Shown here in pieces: positions 1-12,951 of a stretch of DNA of 64,000 nucleotides. This DNA is from Umbelopsis ramanniana AG (Eukaryota > Mucoromycota > Umbelopsidomycetes > Umbelopsidales > Umbelopsidaceae): NCBI RefSeq assembly GCF_025399195.1, contig NW_026252092.1:452377-516376 (forward strand), written 5' to 3'. The position numbers were made by a program, and so were the translations under genes. Each line of letters starts with the position of its first letter. Position 1 is the first letter of the stretch. The notes under the pieces are model-generated. The model was not told the DNA's origin and searched no databases. It saw only the letters and a program-made list of their open reading frames with translations.

Positions 1-949
1 TGGTGATATGTGCACTCCTCTATGTTGATGAATAACGTCATTCACATCCTTGATCGGTTCTCGTCCCACTATGGCCGGTTGACAGTTGGTGAGATAGGCG
101 TTCAGTGAAATCAGCTGATGAAGATCACACTTACCATGCACGGTGCTGAGCTGTATGTTTGCAAAGCTGTCGATTTTCATCAGCCATCCATTGGTTATAT
201 CTGCGGGCTACAGATTAATATGCAAGCTCGGTAATTTCCTTCTAGAATAGCCGATAACCTACCAAAATGAAGACCGCGAATAGCAAAGCTGGGGTCAAAC
301 TGCAAGTTGCTCAATGCTTTCGGGTATCTAAAGTGTTCAACTAATATATCTCGTAACATTTCGAAAATGGTGAATGAAAGTCGATCGGTGTAGCTAGCAA
401 GTGTGTACTACAAAAGGCAATAACAGATAGATTCATTGTTGTGAGCAGTTTGTCCCTGGGCGCGCGATATTCAACGGCATACCTACATCGTAATCTAGTT
501 ATCACAACCCAAAATAATTGCATAATATTCGATATTGGAGCTGTCAGCCCGAGTGAGTTTGTAAAAAGCAAGCAGGGTAGCAACATACCAAATCCATAGA
601 CTTCAACTCGCGATAAGTCTAGTTCGTTGTTGATAAAGACGTCTTTGGAGGATACCAGGCCAAATCCAAACATATGTTCAATATCGCTTTGCATTCTTGC
701 CACTTTTGATGAATTCAAGTCTGTTTCAGGCAAATGGTCGAGGTTATCTGAGCTAAGTGACAGAATGGAGGCATGGTTCTGACGGGCAAGCATGGCATGC
801 TGAGCGAGTCGCTCTTCGTACTTGTGACGAAGATATGGCACTATCGTACTTTGGTCATTCTGACGAACTTTAGTGCTGACTGAGCGAATTTGCGTAGAAA
901 ATCTAGGTGTAAGCCGAGAAAATGCCTGCATGGTCAAGTAACCCGACAT
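1..949 (-). CDS. HAD-family 5'-nucleotidase, NT5DC-like, mitochondrial (partial, 3' end outside window)
   Basis: Predicted HAD-superfamily purine 5'-nucleotidase related to animal NT5DC2/NT5DC3. My exons on the minus strand are 949-589, 494-487, 407-263, 200-135 and 68 running off the window. The joined product reads FINNELDLSRVEVYGF, then DYDYTLASYTDRLSF, then FRYPKALSNLQFDPSFAIRG, then LMKIDSFANIQLSTVH, which are family landmarks. HAD motif I (DxDYT) is completed only by an 8-nt microexon at 494-487. The N-terminus (MSGYLTMQAFSRLTPRFST) is rich in Arg/Ser with few acids, which suggests a mitochondrial presequence. The remaining HAD motifs lie beyond base 1. The start is the first Met of the open frame. 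Family assignment is firm; substrate is unknown. Confidence 0.85.
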
Positions 950-1077
950 TCAAGAAGCAGGACGAGGATAAGTAGACCTGCTGATACAGTCGATCCAAGT
1001 CCGACGAGAACGATAGATACATTTTTTAAAGCGGAGAACAATCACTCCTAAGGATATTTATTGATCATTGTGCACGT

Positions 1078-2922
<1,845 letters not shown>

Positions 2923-3874
2923 ATTGACTGTATGTGTTTCTGTCGAGTTTTCACCCTTCAGTTGTTGCTTTTTAACAAATTCATGGAAAATAATTGTGAC
3001 TGCCTTTCATTAAGCATTGTGACTCACGAACGCACGTTTTTTCACCGCTAAGTCCTTTGACCGACAGCTTGTGCCGTTGATGTGCTGTCGTTCGAAATAA
3101 AACATTGTTTAATTTGCTGAAATTCAGATGGATAAAGAGCGACTCTTCCATTGCATGCCCGAGTGCACAAAAATCTCCCCGTTGGTGAAGAGAAAAAAAT
3201 GATCAAAAAACCAGCATCGCACCAACGAGATTGGATGTGTGGTCCAAAACTCATCATTTGACTGGCTGTAATACGCCACTTGTCCCACACCCATCCATCC
3301 CTTTGTGCTTGTCCCCCCTACAACATAATATACCAAACTGCCAAGTGGGTTTCCTGTACCTAATCAGCAGTAGCGAAGGAAGGAAGCAAGCAAGGGAAGA
3401 TAAAATATAAAGGAAGAAGAATTGAAGTCAGGATGAATAAAAAAAAAACGAATGAAAACAAACCCACGTTGGCTCACCAACGAAATCGTTTCAGTATGAG
3501 ATGATCAGTGCAATAAATGGTCTCAGCTGAGCTTTGCGGTATGTTCTATAGTTTTCCAACGTGATAGCTATTCGAGTACTTGTTATCCAATTAAAATTCT
3601 GTGTACGGCCATCGAGCTTCCTGGCCAAGTGCTAATAGATTTTATCGGGCTAATCGAGGAGGAGACCCTGTAATGTTACGTCGATGGGTTGTGTCACCCA
3701 CCGTTTTGAACCCTGAAAAAAATTTTACTGTTTCCAACTCCGGGAGTTACAAAAGTCCGTCTTGCTCCGAAAAGCACCAGTTGGCGTTGTCCCAACGCAT
3801 AAATAAACGTCTCTAGAACTTGGCCTAACACTCATCTTTCTCCCTTCTTCTACTCTCTCCAAACACTAAAAACC
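2923..3874. promoter_or_regulatory. Divergent promoter region between DAHP synthase and glucosamine-6-phosphate deaminase
   Basis: This 952-bp gap separates two diverging genes. A TATA-like CATAAATAAA at about 3799-3808 lies some 75 bp before the deaminase ATG, followed by a CT-rich leader typical of fungal 5' UTRs. Short open frames here (for example 3048-3290 minus) show no family resemblance and are treated as chance. No RNA gene or repeat was recognised. Confidence 0.4.
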
Positions 3875-5062
3875 ATGAGACTTATCATCCGTGAAGACTA
3901 TGACGAGGTCTCCAGCTATGTTGGTAAGTACCAAGCTTCCATATAACCCTCCACCCCCCTCTATGGTGAGCTCACCCTCCTCCCCTAGCCAACTACGTCA
4001 AGGAGCGTATCAACCAATTCCAGCCCTCTGCTGAACGTCCCTTTGTGTTGGGTCTTCCCACTGGCTCTTCTCCTATCGGTACTTACAAGAAGCTAGTTGA
4101 ACTGTACAAGGCTGGCGAGCTTAGCTTTGGCCATGTCGTCACTTTCAACATGGATGAATATGTTGGTTTGCCCAGGTAAGGAAGAACATAACCTCGGTAG
4201 AAAGGGTAGATTGATGGAAAAGGTGCTGATTTTACTCCATGCAGAGACCATCCTGAATCGTATCACTCCTTCATGTGGAACCACCTTTTCAAGCATGTTG
4301 ATATCAAGCCTGAAAATGTCCATATCTTGGACGGAAACGCTCCTGATCTCGACGAAGAGTGCAAGAAGTTCGAGGCCGAGATTGCTCGTGTGGGTGGTAT
4401 TGAACTCTTCTTGGGTGGTATTGGTCCCGATGGCCATATTGCTTTCAACGAACCCGGTTCTTCCCTTACTTCCCGAACCAGAGTCAAGACCCTTGCCTAC
4501 GAAACCATCATTGCCAACGCCCGTTTCTTCGATGGCGATGTCAGCAAGGTTCCCAAGCTTGCCTTGACTGTCGGTGTTGCGTAAGTTATTTGACAGACAT
4601 TTGTTTTTATTATTATCCTCATGGGTGCAACCCAATGACTAACCTGATCACTTGACATGTAGCACTGTCATGGATGCCCGTGAGGTTTGCATCACCATCA
4701 CTGGTGCCCACAAGTCTATTGCTCTTGCAAAGTGTATTGAGGAAGGTGTCAACCATATGTGGACTGTGTCTGCTATTCAAATGCACCCCAAGGGCTTGGT
4801 TGTCTGCGATGAAGATGCCACCCTTGAACTTCATGTTAAGGTAAGAGAGAGAGAGATGCATGCAGTGTGAAGTGCCATAGAGCAGGAGTTGACTTTTGCA
4901 TCCTTTTCTTAGACTGTCAAGTACTTCAAGTCTATTGAACATGTCCACCACTCCTTGATCGGTGCTGAGAACTTGTCACTTCAAGGTGGTGTTAAGCAGC
5001 TTCGTGTCCCTGCTCCCAACACAGCTCGTCCTGCTACCCCATTGAACGGTCCTTATGAATAA
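3875..5062 (+). CDS. nagB: Glucosamine-6-phosphate deaminase (isomerase)
   Basis: Converts glucosamine 6-phosphate to fructose 6-phosphate and ammonia, the last step of N-acetylglucosamine (chitin) catabolism, in the cytosol. Five exons (3875-3923, 3989-4175, 4245-4580, 4663-4840, 4913-5062) give 299 codons, close to the human and bacterial enzymes. It starts [16 protein letters not shown]. Family landmarks are [17 protein letters not shown] (sugar-phosphate loop), [10 protein letters not shown] (catalytic Asp), [35 protein letters not shown] (catalytic His/Glu), [15 protein letters not shown] and [10 protein letters not shown] hexokinase-family gene follows on the same strand after 704 bp, an arrangement reminiscent of fungal GlcNAc-use clusters. 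The symbol is that of the family. Confidence 0.95.
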
Positions 5063-5766
5063 GCTCCCCACCCGCCCCAACATTATATTACTTTTTCCCT
5101 TCATTTGTCTTAGTTTTCCATTTCTATAGTTCTACATTTTCCTCAGGATTCTTTCTAAAACATACACTCATCATACGCACTCGGTAGAACTCGCAGTGTC
5201 TACTGACCCTTTGTAATTCTGGCACGTTATACATAAAGCAGCTGATTTAAAGATAAGCTATGGGCCGTGATATCATATTGTTGGGGGGTGAAACTGGCGG
5301 TCATGATGGAAACCTCCATCTTTTCTTGTCTTACCTGCACTGCGGATCTCGAAAGCGGACATAGCGAAAATCAGGGTCCTGTGGCAAAACTCAGCTCAAC
5401 CCTTTTTTTCTTTCCCCAAATGTCGGCGACTCGGAGCAATTTTATCATCTGCTTTTTGTGGAAGTGAGTGGTTTTGGAGTAATGGCAAGATGTTTCGCTT
5501 TCCATTATTTTGAATAGAAGCGAATATTCAAGGTCATCAAGTTGTTGGCCATAGAATAAATGGAAGGACCCTGCACAGTAAGACACAGGGGTTGGGTTTC
5601 ATTGAATGGAAAAATAAAAAGGGAAAATAGAATGGCTGTTATTGTCAAGCACCAATAAAAACTGACCCTCAAAAATTTTCCCGCCCAACTGACAATAAAA
5701 ACTGGGGCCAGCCTAACAAAATCTATTTGTTGGCCCTTTTCACCCACTTCTCACTTCTAACTCCAA
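5063..5766. other. Intergenic region between deaminase and hexokinase
   Basis: This 704-bp spacer holds the 3' UTR of the deaminase and the promoter of the hexokinase gene. The DNA just before the kinase ATG is pyrimidine-rich. Open frames on the minus strand (5371-5747) have no recognisable similarity. I see no RNA gene. Confidence 0.3.
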
Positions 5767-7335
5767 ATGGTCATGGCTTCGTATGAGCACCTCTTTAACA
5801 AATTAGAGGACCAGTTTCTCTTGACCAAGGAGCAAATGGCTCCTATTATCAAGGGCTTTATATCAGAGTACCAATCCGGCCTTAAAACCCCATCCAAGGG
5901 CATTGCCTCCATGATTCCATCCTATGTCACCTCTTTGCCTACTGGTAATGAGACCGGTACCTTCCTTTCCCTGGATTTAGGAGGTACCAATCTTCGTGTG
6001 AACGCTGTTCAGCTCCTTGGAGATGGTCAGGTTAACATTGTCGAGAACAAGCGTTTGGCCACTGAGGACCTCAAGTCAGGATCTGGAGACGCTTTCTTTG
6101 ACTGGATCGCAGACACTATTCAAGAACTCATTACTGTAAAGGCAAAGCACTTGTTCAAGCCTGAGCAAGTGAATGGTCAGGATACCCTCTCACTTGGTGT
6201 CTGCTGGAGTTTTCCTATCGAGTAAGTGACATGTTCGACATTCTTGCCATCGCCCGCGGGTGGGGCCCATTGAGATCCTTTCCGCAAATTCCTCCCATGT
6301 TAACATCATCTCTTGTAGTCAAACTACTTTGAATAGAGGAACAGTTTTACGTATGGGTAAAGGCTTCACGATGCCAAACGTTCAAGGCCGTGATTTGTCG
6401 GATATGTTCCATGAAGCTTTCAATCGAAAGGTAAGGCCATCGTGTACCATGGAGCAGAAACGATAGATCATGATCATTTACCCTATCTTAATTTGCCCTA
6501 CTAGAATCTTAACGTCCGCGTCGGTGCGCTGTTGAATGATACTGTTGGAACATTGGTAGCTCACGCCTATAGCAACCCTCGTTCTCGTATTGGGTTTATC
6601 TATGCTACTGGATGCAACGCTGCGTACCCCGAGAAGGTTTCCAACATTGGCAAGTGGGATGAGTCCCAACGCTCTCAATTCAATCCTGATGATGAAATGC
6701 TCATTAACACCGAGATCGATATCTTTGGCAACGATACCTATTTGCCACGAACCAAATATGACCATCAGCTGGACAAGAATCATACGCAACCCGACTTTCA
6801 GCCATGGGAAAAAATGATGTCAGGAGCATACCTTGGCGAGTTGACTCGATTGGTAGCCATGGATTTCATTCAACAAGGTGCCCTATTTGATGGAGAGGTT
6901 CCAGCAGGCTGGGATACTCCTTGGAGCTTCCAAACTGCCATGATGAGTTCCATTGAAAGAGATAACACCGCATCACGTGATGCGTCTGTCAAGATTCTGG
7001 AATCCGTCTACTCCTTTTCTACTAGACCTTCCAAGGACGATATCCAAGCCCTTACTCGTATCTGCCGTATCGTGGCTACCCGCGGTGCCATCATGGTAGC
7101 CGTTGCTATTGCATCCATGATTGAAAAACAGCAACTGCATATCGTTGACAGCAACGAAATCGTCATTGGTGTGAATGGCTCAACTTATGAATACTATCCT
7201 TACATGGATGTACGCGTAAAGAAGGCTCTCCGTACCTGGTTTGGAGCTGAGGTTTCCGATCGCATTCTCTTAGAAATTGCTCGTGACGGAGGTAGCATTG
7301 GCGGTGCCCTTGTTGCCATGTTGGCAGCCGAATAG
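5767..7335 (+). CDS. Hexokinase-family sugar kinase (possible GlcNAc kinase)
   Basis: ATP-dependent hexose kinase of 465 codons in three exons (5767-6221, 6319-6430, 6505-7335). The phosphate-1 motif LSLDLGGTNLRV sits at about residues 67-78. Sugar-site elements are all present: CWSFPI, MGKGFTMP (Lys), LLNDTVGT (catalytic Asp), ATGCNAAY, EIDIFGND (Glu) and SGAYLGEL (Glu). Adenosine-site segments near the C-terminus include GVNGSTYEYYP and DGGSIGGALVAM. Several otherwise invariant neighbours differ from glucose kinases, for instance TEIDIFG where most hexokinases have an MEWGAFG-like sequence. With the adjacent glucosamine-6-phosphate deaminase this makes a GlcNAc kinase role plausible, but glucose or fructose kinase remains possible. 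The start could be either of two nearby Met codons (residues 1 and 3). Confidence 0.9.
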
Positions 7336-7899
7336 ATTCTCACCCCCGTCACTGTCGAGTGCAACCTTTGAAAAGCATTTTTTTTCGTTTACCACCTAGA
7401 GGAACATAGTCTCTTAGAGCGCTTCTGTTTTTGTTTTTTAATTTGCTTTTTTCATATTCTACCTCTTGTACCATATCTTTAAATTTTCAAATATATCTGA
7501 TCTACCGATTTTTGGTTTAACGTCTGCGATTTCTCCAGTAACTGATGATTTTCGCTTATAAGAACCATGCAAGCTTTTGTTCGTGATAAAGCTATATGTA
7601 ATACATCCTTGCGATCAAGAACAATGGTGCTTCGTGAAAAAAATTCAGAACATAAGACCACCTCAAATCGAAATATCAGAACCCTCACGTCCTTCTAACC
7701 ACATCTTTTACTTATGAGTGGTATTAGTAGACTTTATCAGTATGCCATATTGTTTTGCACATCGTACGCAAAGTCTTTGTTCTTGTTATGTTGGTTTGAA
7801 TGCTTCATCCAAATTGCCTGGCCAAATTTCAATCTCAGTAGGTACTTCAAAAGTGCTGCCTCACAATTTTGGCTTGCGTCCACGTAATTCCTTTCCAGC
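7336..7899. other. Intergenic region
   Basis: This 564-bp spacer contains the 3' UTR of the hexokinase gene (T-rich stretch at about 7377-7480) and the upstream region of the proteasome chaperone gene. Nothing else was recognised. Confidence 0.3.
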
Positions 7900-9038
7900 A
7901 TGAATACATTTGTCCCGGTACCTGGCTTTAATCCTTCACAGCTTAAGGGCACCACCTTAATCATAGTATGATATCGTTCTTTCAATACCCTCACTACTAT
8001 CTATTCAATACTGACTTGTTGATTCACTAGCCCACGGTGTCGATCGCTAATGTTCCTCAGCTCACTGTCGATCTATATGTCAGCTCGCTCAAGTTGGAGC
8101 GCGTTGGCTTCTTGGAGGACCATTCCGTCATGCCAGTTGCTGGCGTTTTTGAAGTGAATCCTGATATGGGTATTACGGTCGCCCTAGAAGGTAATTCATT
8201 GTTAACATTGTATTTATCACAGCCCTCGTTATTGACATGTTTAAAAGTATATCAAACAAAGGATCGCCAATTCACATTTGTCCAGCAACGGACCCCTATA
8301 TTCAAGGTCAGAACGAGAGCTTTTCATTTTAACTACAATAGAGGGAAAATGTCCTTTAACAACCGAGATTCATTAGGGTAAACGCCAAGTGTTTCTCTCC
8401 AATTTGGAGGCGTTTATAGTCGCCTCAGGGTTTGCAAAGACGTTGATCATGACCAGCACAGACGCTTCTCGGCGGGTGGATGTCCAAATGACGGGTGTAC
8501 CCTTCCGTCTATTTGCACCTGAGGACTCGTTTGTTAGCGAACGTGCAGCTGAGCTCAATCTCCCTATGCTCGAATTATTACCTGAGGAAGATGGCGATCA
8601 TCGAGATCAAAACAAAGGGGACAGTGATATTCCAACCATGCATGGTTCGGGCGTTGCGAAGAAATTATTTGCTAGATTGAGATCAAAACACCCTGTAGCC
8701 ATCCTCATCATGTTTGCCCTTGAAGGAGGTGAGAATATGACACATTGTACTTGTCACGATTGGATCTGAAAAACTCACTGTACCAAATGTTTTTTTTTTT
8801 TTTTTCTCGCGCCTAGACAATCTGCAGGACACCATACAATATGCAAACTGCTTAGACTCGCTTATGCGTATCGTTAGCGTCTCACCAGGTAAGGGTTTCT
8901 TTGCAATGTTGGCTACATGCAACCTAGCTCAAACATCGTACTCACGTGGCTTTGACAGATTCCAACTTCTCTTGGACTCCCCCAGCTAGCTGGCAAGGAC
9001 TGTTTGGTGCTCCGTACGATCCTGAATTGTACCAGTAA
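7900..9038 (+). CDS. PSMG2: Proteasome assembly chaperone 2 (PSMG2/PAC2; yeast Add66)
   Basis: Cytosolic chaperone that, with PSMG1, helps assemble the alpha ring of the 20S proteasome. Six exons (7900-7965, 8031-8190, 8248-8306, 8377-8728, 8817-8888, 8959-9038) join to 262 codons, matching the family. Landmarks are the start MNTFVPVPGFNPSQLKGTTL, DHSVMPVAGVFEVN, FTFVQQRTPIFKGKRQVFL, FIVASGFAKTLIMTSTDASR, GVAKKLFARL and the C-terminal tail WTPPASWQGLFGAPYDPELY, which is highly characteristic. It converges with the EB1 gene; their stops are 262 bp apart. Confidence 0.93.
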
Positions 9039-9300
9039 ACTATACAGAGAAATCATACTTTGCTTTATAATGTCCATATAATATAGCCTACACCGGTCCT
9101 GTTACATCAACTCTTCTGAGTTCGTCACAAAAATAAATTGCATGTATCATTCCTTTTTCTCATTGTACACCATTATGTGCATTGTCTGCTGTCACTAGTA
9201 GGATTTCGTTTTAATATAATGCAGGGGAACCAATGTTTATAAGAAAAGGGAAGGAAAACATTTAAGGGTGGGGAATAATTTTGCTTTCGATATATGGGAT

Positions 9301-10628
9301 TTAAAAAGTTTCATCTTCAGAATCGCCAACAGGCATAGAGCCAGCAGCTAGGTCTTGTTCTTCACCTTCGGGAGGAACCTCAAAGCCTTCCTCGGTATTA
9401 TACAGAATAGCTTGGATATCCTTCAAGACACTAGGGTCCTCCTGCGGTTCTTCCATGGCAGCATTAGTCTCCAATTGCTCCTGAATCAAAATTTCAATAT
9501 CTCGCAATTTTCCAAAGTAGAAATCGCGCTCCTTCTCCAATCCGTCGACAGTGACCTTCAATTCGGCGATCTGCTTGTTCAAGTCGATGATCATGGCAGC
9601 TGAGTGGTTATCGAGGACGTTGGCACTGGCGCTGCTGGATGATTGACGGCCAGTGGACGACATTCTTCCTGAAGCGGTACGGCTTGCACTTCGGCCTATA
9701 TACGTCACCGAGGTGGGGTCAGATAACGTACGTACATTACCATTGTAACAAAAAAGAGAGATTGACATACCAGCAGCAGTACTGACAGGGGGTCTTCGAG
9801 TTCCAGTAGCAGTGGGTGCTCGAGATGTGGCGCCACCAGCACGGCCTTTGCGGCGTGCCAATGCATCGTACGCACCACCAGGGAAGTTGGCATCCCAAAA
9901 GCGCTTAACCCACTGCATAAACTCCAAATTGTCTTGGAACTTGCACTTCATCAAGCGATCAACCGGTATTATCTAAAAATAAGAGACATAGTCAGCCTTC
10001 TGACGACAATCTTGTCTATGTGCCATTTATCGAGTCTAATCACCTTATCAATCCTAAAATCAGAGAGTAGAAACATGTAAGTCTATTTGCACGCAACATA
10101 GAATGAATGTAATGGTACGTACTTGTGCTTATCAAAGGTGTGTTGGAGCACCTTGTAATTGGACACGTATTCGTATTCTTGCTTGGTATCGAATTTGACC
10201 TTGGTCATACCAACATCAGCTGTAAATCGTGTCTTTGCTTAGTAACAGGTTCAGCAAACTCATTACAGTGATTAAGAACACTATTTACCAAAGATGGAGT
10301 CCATGATCTGGCAGTAAGCCGCACCTGGATAAAACACAGTAATGGTTAGAATCGGGCTCTATCACTGATGCATACGAGATAGATCTTGAGTATGGCCAGC
10401 GTGATTCCAAGGTTTCAGAGGACAGAGTACTCAAGTCGCGTTGCTCTCTCAGCATCTTCGTCCAGCTCTCAGTGTTTCGGCTTTTTCGTCGAAGCCATGG
10501 ACTTTTTCCAGACGTTTCGAAAAAATGAGTGCTCATCACGTACCTGATCCTGCTTGCTCGATCTTGGTGTAGTTCAACTGAAGGAGGTCATTGAGCCACG
10601 CCAATAACTCGGTTCTAGATTCACCCAT
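9301..10628 (-). CDS. EB1: EB1/Mal3/Bim1 microtubule plus-end tracking protein
   Basis: End-binding protein that tracks growing microtubule plus ends. Six exons (10628-10544, 10324-10289, 10219-10123, 10053-10044, 9972-9771, 9695-9301) give 274 codons, like human EB1. The calponin-homology domain covers roughly residues 1-115: [73 protein letters not shown] Ser/Thr/Arg-rich linker follows, then a coiled coil and EB homology segment ([33 protein letters not shown]) and an acidic tail ending EDETF rather than the EEY/F-type end. Exon 4 is only 10 nt and encodes part of K-I-D-K. Confidence 0.95.
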
Positions 10629-11261
10629 CTATAGATATTATTATAAAATAACCTGTGCCGTCGCCAAAACGACACCTGCACCTTAAATATAGCTTATGGG
10701 ATGATACGTCACCCCAAAACGGTAATTCGCATCGTGGGTCAGCCTTCCTGTTCACGTCCAAAATTCCACTTGGTGGATGTTGGCTTGTGTACTTTGAAAA
10801 GAACCAACTCTATCGTGACTTCTTTGTTCTTCCATTTCATTTTGTCGATTGTCGTCTACTTTAGGTATGCCAGACGTCGTCTCTGTGCATAGTGGTTCTT
10901 CGCGCTGTTTCAAAAACGAAATGTTGATGGCTGGTATTGGTACTTGCAAACATGTCACAAGGTATGGCTGGAGAGACAACAGCATTAAAACCTCGAGAAC
11001 ATTTTTCATTGCAATCTCTTACATTCTGAGCTCGCGGTTCAACACATGGTGTCGGGGGGTTAGCGATCCAACGATAGGCCCTGCCGGTGATCCTCCTCTG
11101 CTCAAAACGTAAGCCTTCAGGTGGCTGCTGATTTTCATTGTCTCCTAGGTGCTGTCTTTGTAAGATTTGCAGAAAAAAATCCAGGTACCCATTTGAAGAT
11201 AAACTGTTTGAGCTCTAAATCAAATATATATATTCTTGAATACACATTATATACAACATGT
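10629..11261. other. Intergenic region upstream of EB1 and downstream of the GDSL esterase
   Basis: This 633-bp stretch holds the EB1 promoter (minus strand; AT-rich TTAAATATA near 10682) and the 3' region of the GDSL gene. A plus-strand open frame at 10849-11112 (87 codons) has no family resemblance and no visible introns or partner. I do not annotate it as a gene. Confidence 0.3.
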
Positions 11262-12493
11262 CTATATGAACAAATGGGTATGAATGGCCACTAATGCTGT
11301 TAAACACGACATGAGTAGCATCCAGTAGTCTATTGAAAATCGTCCAGGTACGCCCTGAGAAATTGGGAGGGCCGTCCGGTTCACCTGATATTGATTTTGA
11401 ACGTTATTGCCTTGTATACCAAAAGGACGAAGAGTGATAATACTGTTTGCTATTATCCTATGCATTGCTAAAAACAAAATGTAAATAACAGACGACAATC
11501 ATTGACTGGTTTATATAATAACAATGCTTTTTACCTGATGTAACATGTGTACCATCCCACCAAAGAAATTTTGTTGCGCCTTCTATGCCACCAACGTTCT
11601 CAGGACAATATGTTAAATTGGTACAAGCATATTTGTTCCAATAGTCAGTGATATCGTCGAAGCCATATGCGGTGGGGTTTGCCAGAACAGTCTTAAATAA
11701 GTCATATGTGTCAAAAAATACAAGACTGGCTGTTCCTCCGAGATTATGCACCGAAGCGTTCAGAAGCTGGTTATAATTGGCAATCCAGTCCGCCTTTGCA
11801 TCTTGATAATTTTGTATGGCTGTTTTAGCGAAGGGAGAGTATTGCATAGGTGGAATGTTGAATATAAGGAATTCTTGCGCTCCATATGCCTGCTCTAGCT
11901 TTTTCATCTGTTGGGATACGCAGTTTGCCACAGCTTGGGTATTGCTCACTAAAATAGACGTAGAGTTAGTATGCGCTAATATGTACAAATATGGTCTACG
12001 GGCAGCGGGAAAACTAAAGGGATATTGAAAAATTAGCAAGGGACCAACTTTACCATTAAATAAATTGGCATCGTTGATTCCAATGAAAATGGCGTACACG
12101 GATTCCGAGGCATTAATGTTCTTGCCCTCGCCCCTCGAAATGTAATCAGCTACTTGTTGACTGACACTGACAGCGTCGACGTATTGTTCTATGTGGTTGT
12201 CGCACGTGGCTCCTCCGTAGGCAAAGTCATAGAGCGACGCATTCCAAGAGTAGGCGAGATCTTGAGCCCAGTTGGCATTGTCAGTGTAAATGCCGTTATT
12301 GCCAATATCTGTCAAAAAGCAAGTGGTGAGGATAAGGTCAGTTTCTCAAATTTTCCTGTCATTTTTGCCTTTTACGGGAGTTATGCCAACAGAGTCTCAG
12401 TGCGTACGTACCTGAATACGAATCCCCAAATACAACTAGGTTTCGTATAGCGCCAACCAAAGGTGCTAACAGGATAGTACCTAGGAGGAACAT
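11262..12493 (-). CDS. Secreted or cell-surface GDSL (SGNH) lipase/esterase
   Basis: Predicted SGNH-fold ester hydrolase of 318 residues in four exons (12493-12412, 12308-12054, 11948-11535, 11467-11262). It starts with a signal peptide, MFLLGTILLAPLVGA. Block I VVFGDSYSDIGNN carries the nucleophile Ser; FAYGGATCDNH is block II; IFIGINDANLF is block III; WWDGTHVTS is block V with the catalytic Asp and His. Several N-glycosylation sequons are present (NAS, NST, NLT). The C-terminus ends in a hydrophobic run (WMLLMSCLTALVAIHTHLF), possibly a GPI-anchor signal or a membrane tail. Substrate is unknown; plant cell-wall acetyl esters or lipids are possibilities. It is divergent from the metallophosphoesterase gene. 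Confidence 0.87.
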
Positions 12494-12951
12494 ATAAAAG
12501 TTGTAGAAGAGTTACAAGTTACTTAAACAGACAATATCTCGGCATCATAAATTGTATCTATGACGGAGACCGAAATGGTCAATAATGATGGCATGAACAG
12601 CGGCGTTTAAACAGATTAGCGTTCACTTGGATCAGCAATCGCCGAAACAGAGGGCGTACTGGAAGCTCTACAAAAGTTGGTTTTGACAAAAAGGAAGAGA
12701 AGATGTTATAGGCGGTTAAGAAATGAGCAATGTCCAATAGGTCCTCTGTCAAAGTGGATTAGCTGTATCGGGCACAATGAAGCAACGGAATATCAAAAAT
12801 CAGCTCTGTAAAGAAATCCTGGAATCCATTCAGTGAAATTGAGCAAAACCATAAGAACGTCGAAATTTTTTTATTTTTTTTTACTGCCCATTCCCATTTT
12901 CATCAGTTGTCTGTTCATTCTGATTAGCTTTTAGCTACACTAAATCATGCG
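12494..12951. promoter_or_regulatory. Divergent promoter between GDSL esterase and metallophosphoesterase genes
   Basis: A 458-bp head-to-head spacer. A three-codon upstream reading frame (ATG CGA TGA, 12947-12955) overlaps the metallophosphoesterase start codon. A T-rich stretch at about 12867-12883 may be a promoter element. No other feature was seen. Confidence 0.35.

Noticed and set aside
4093-4635. 180-codon minus-strand open frame
   Set aside because: It is antisense to exons of glucosamine-6-phosphate deaminase, whose plus-strand reading is unambiguous; the frame is open because of codon bias.
10849-11112. 87-codon plus-strand frame between EB1 and the GDSL gene
   Set aside because: Starts with an ATG but no similarity, splice partners or promoter could be identified.
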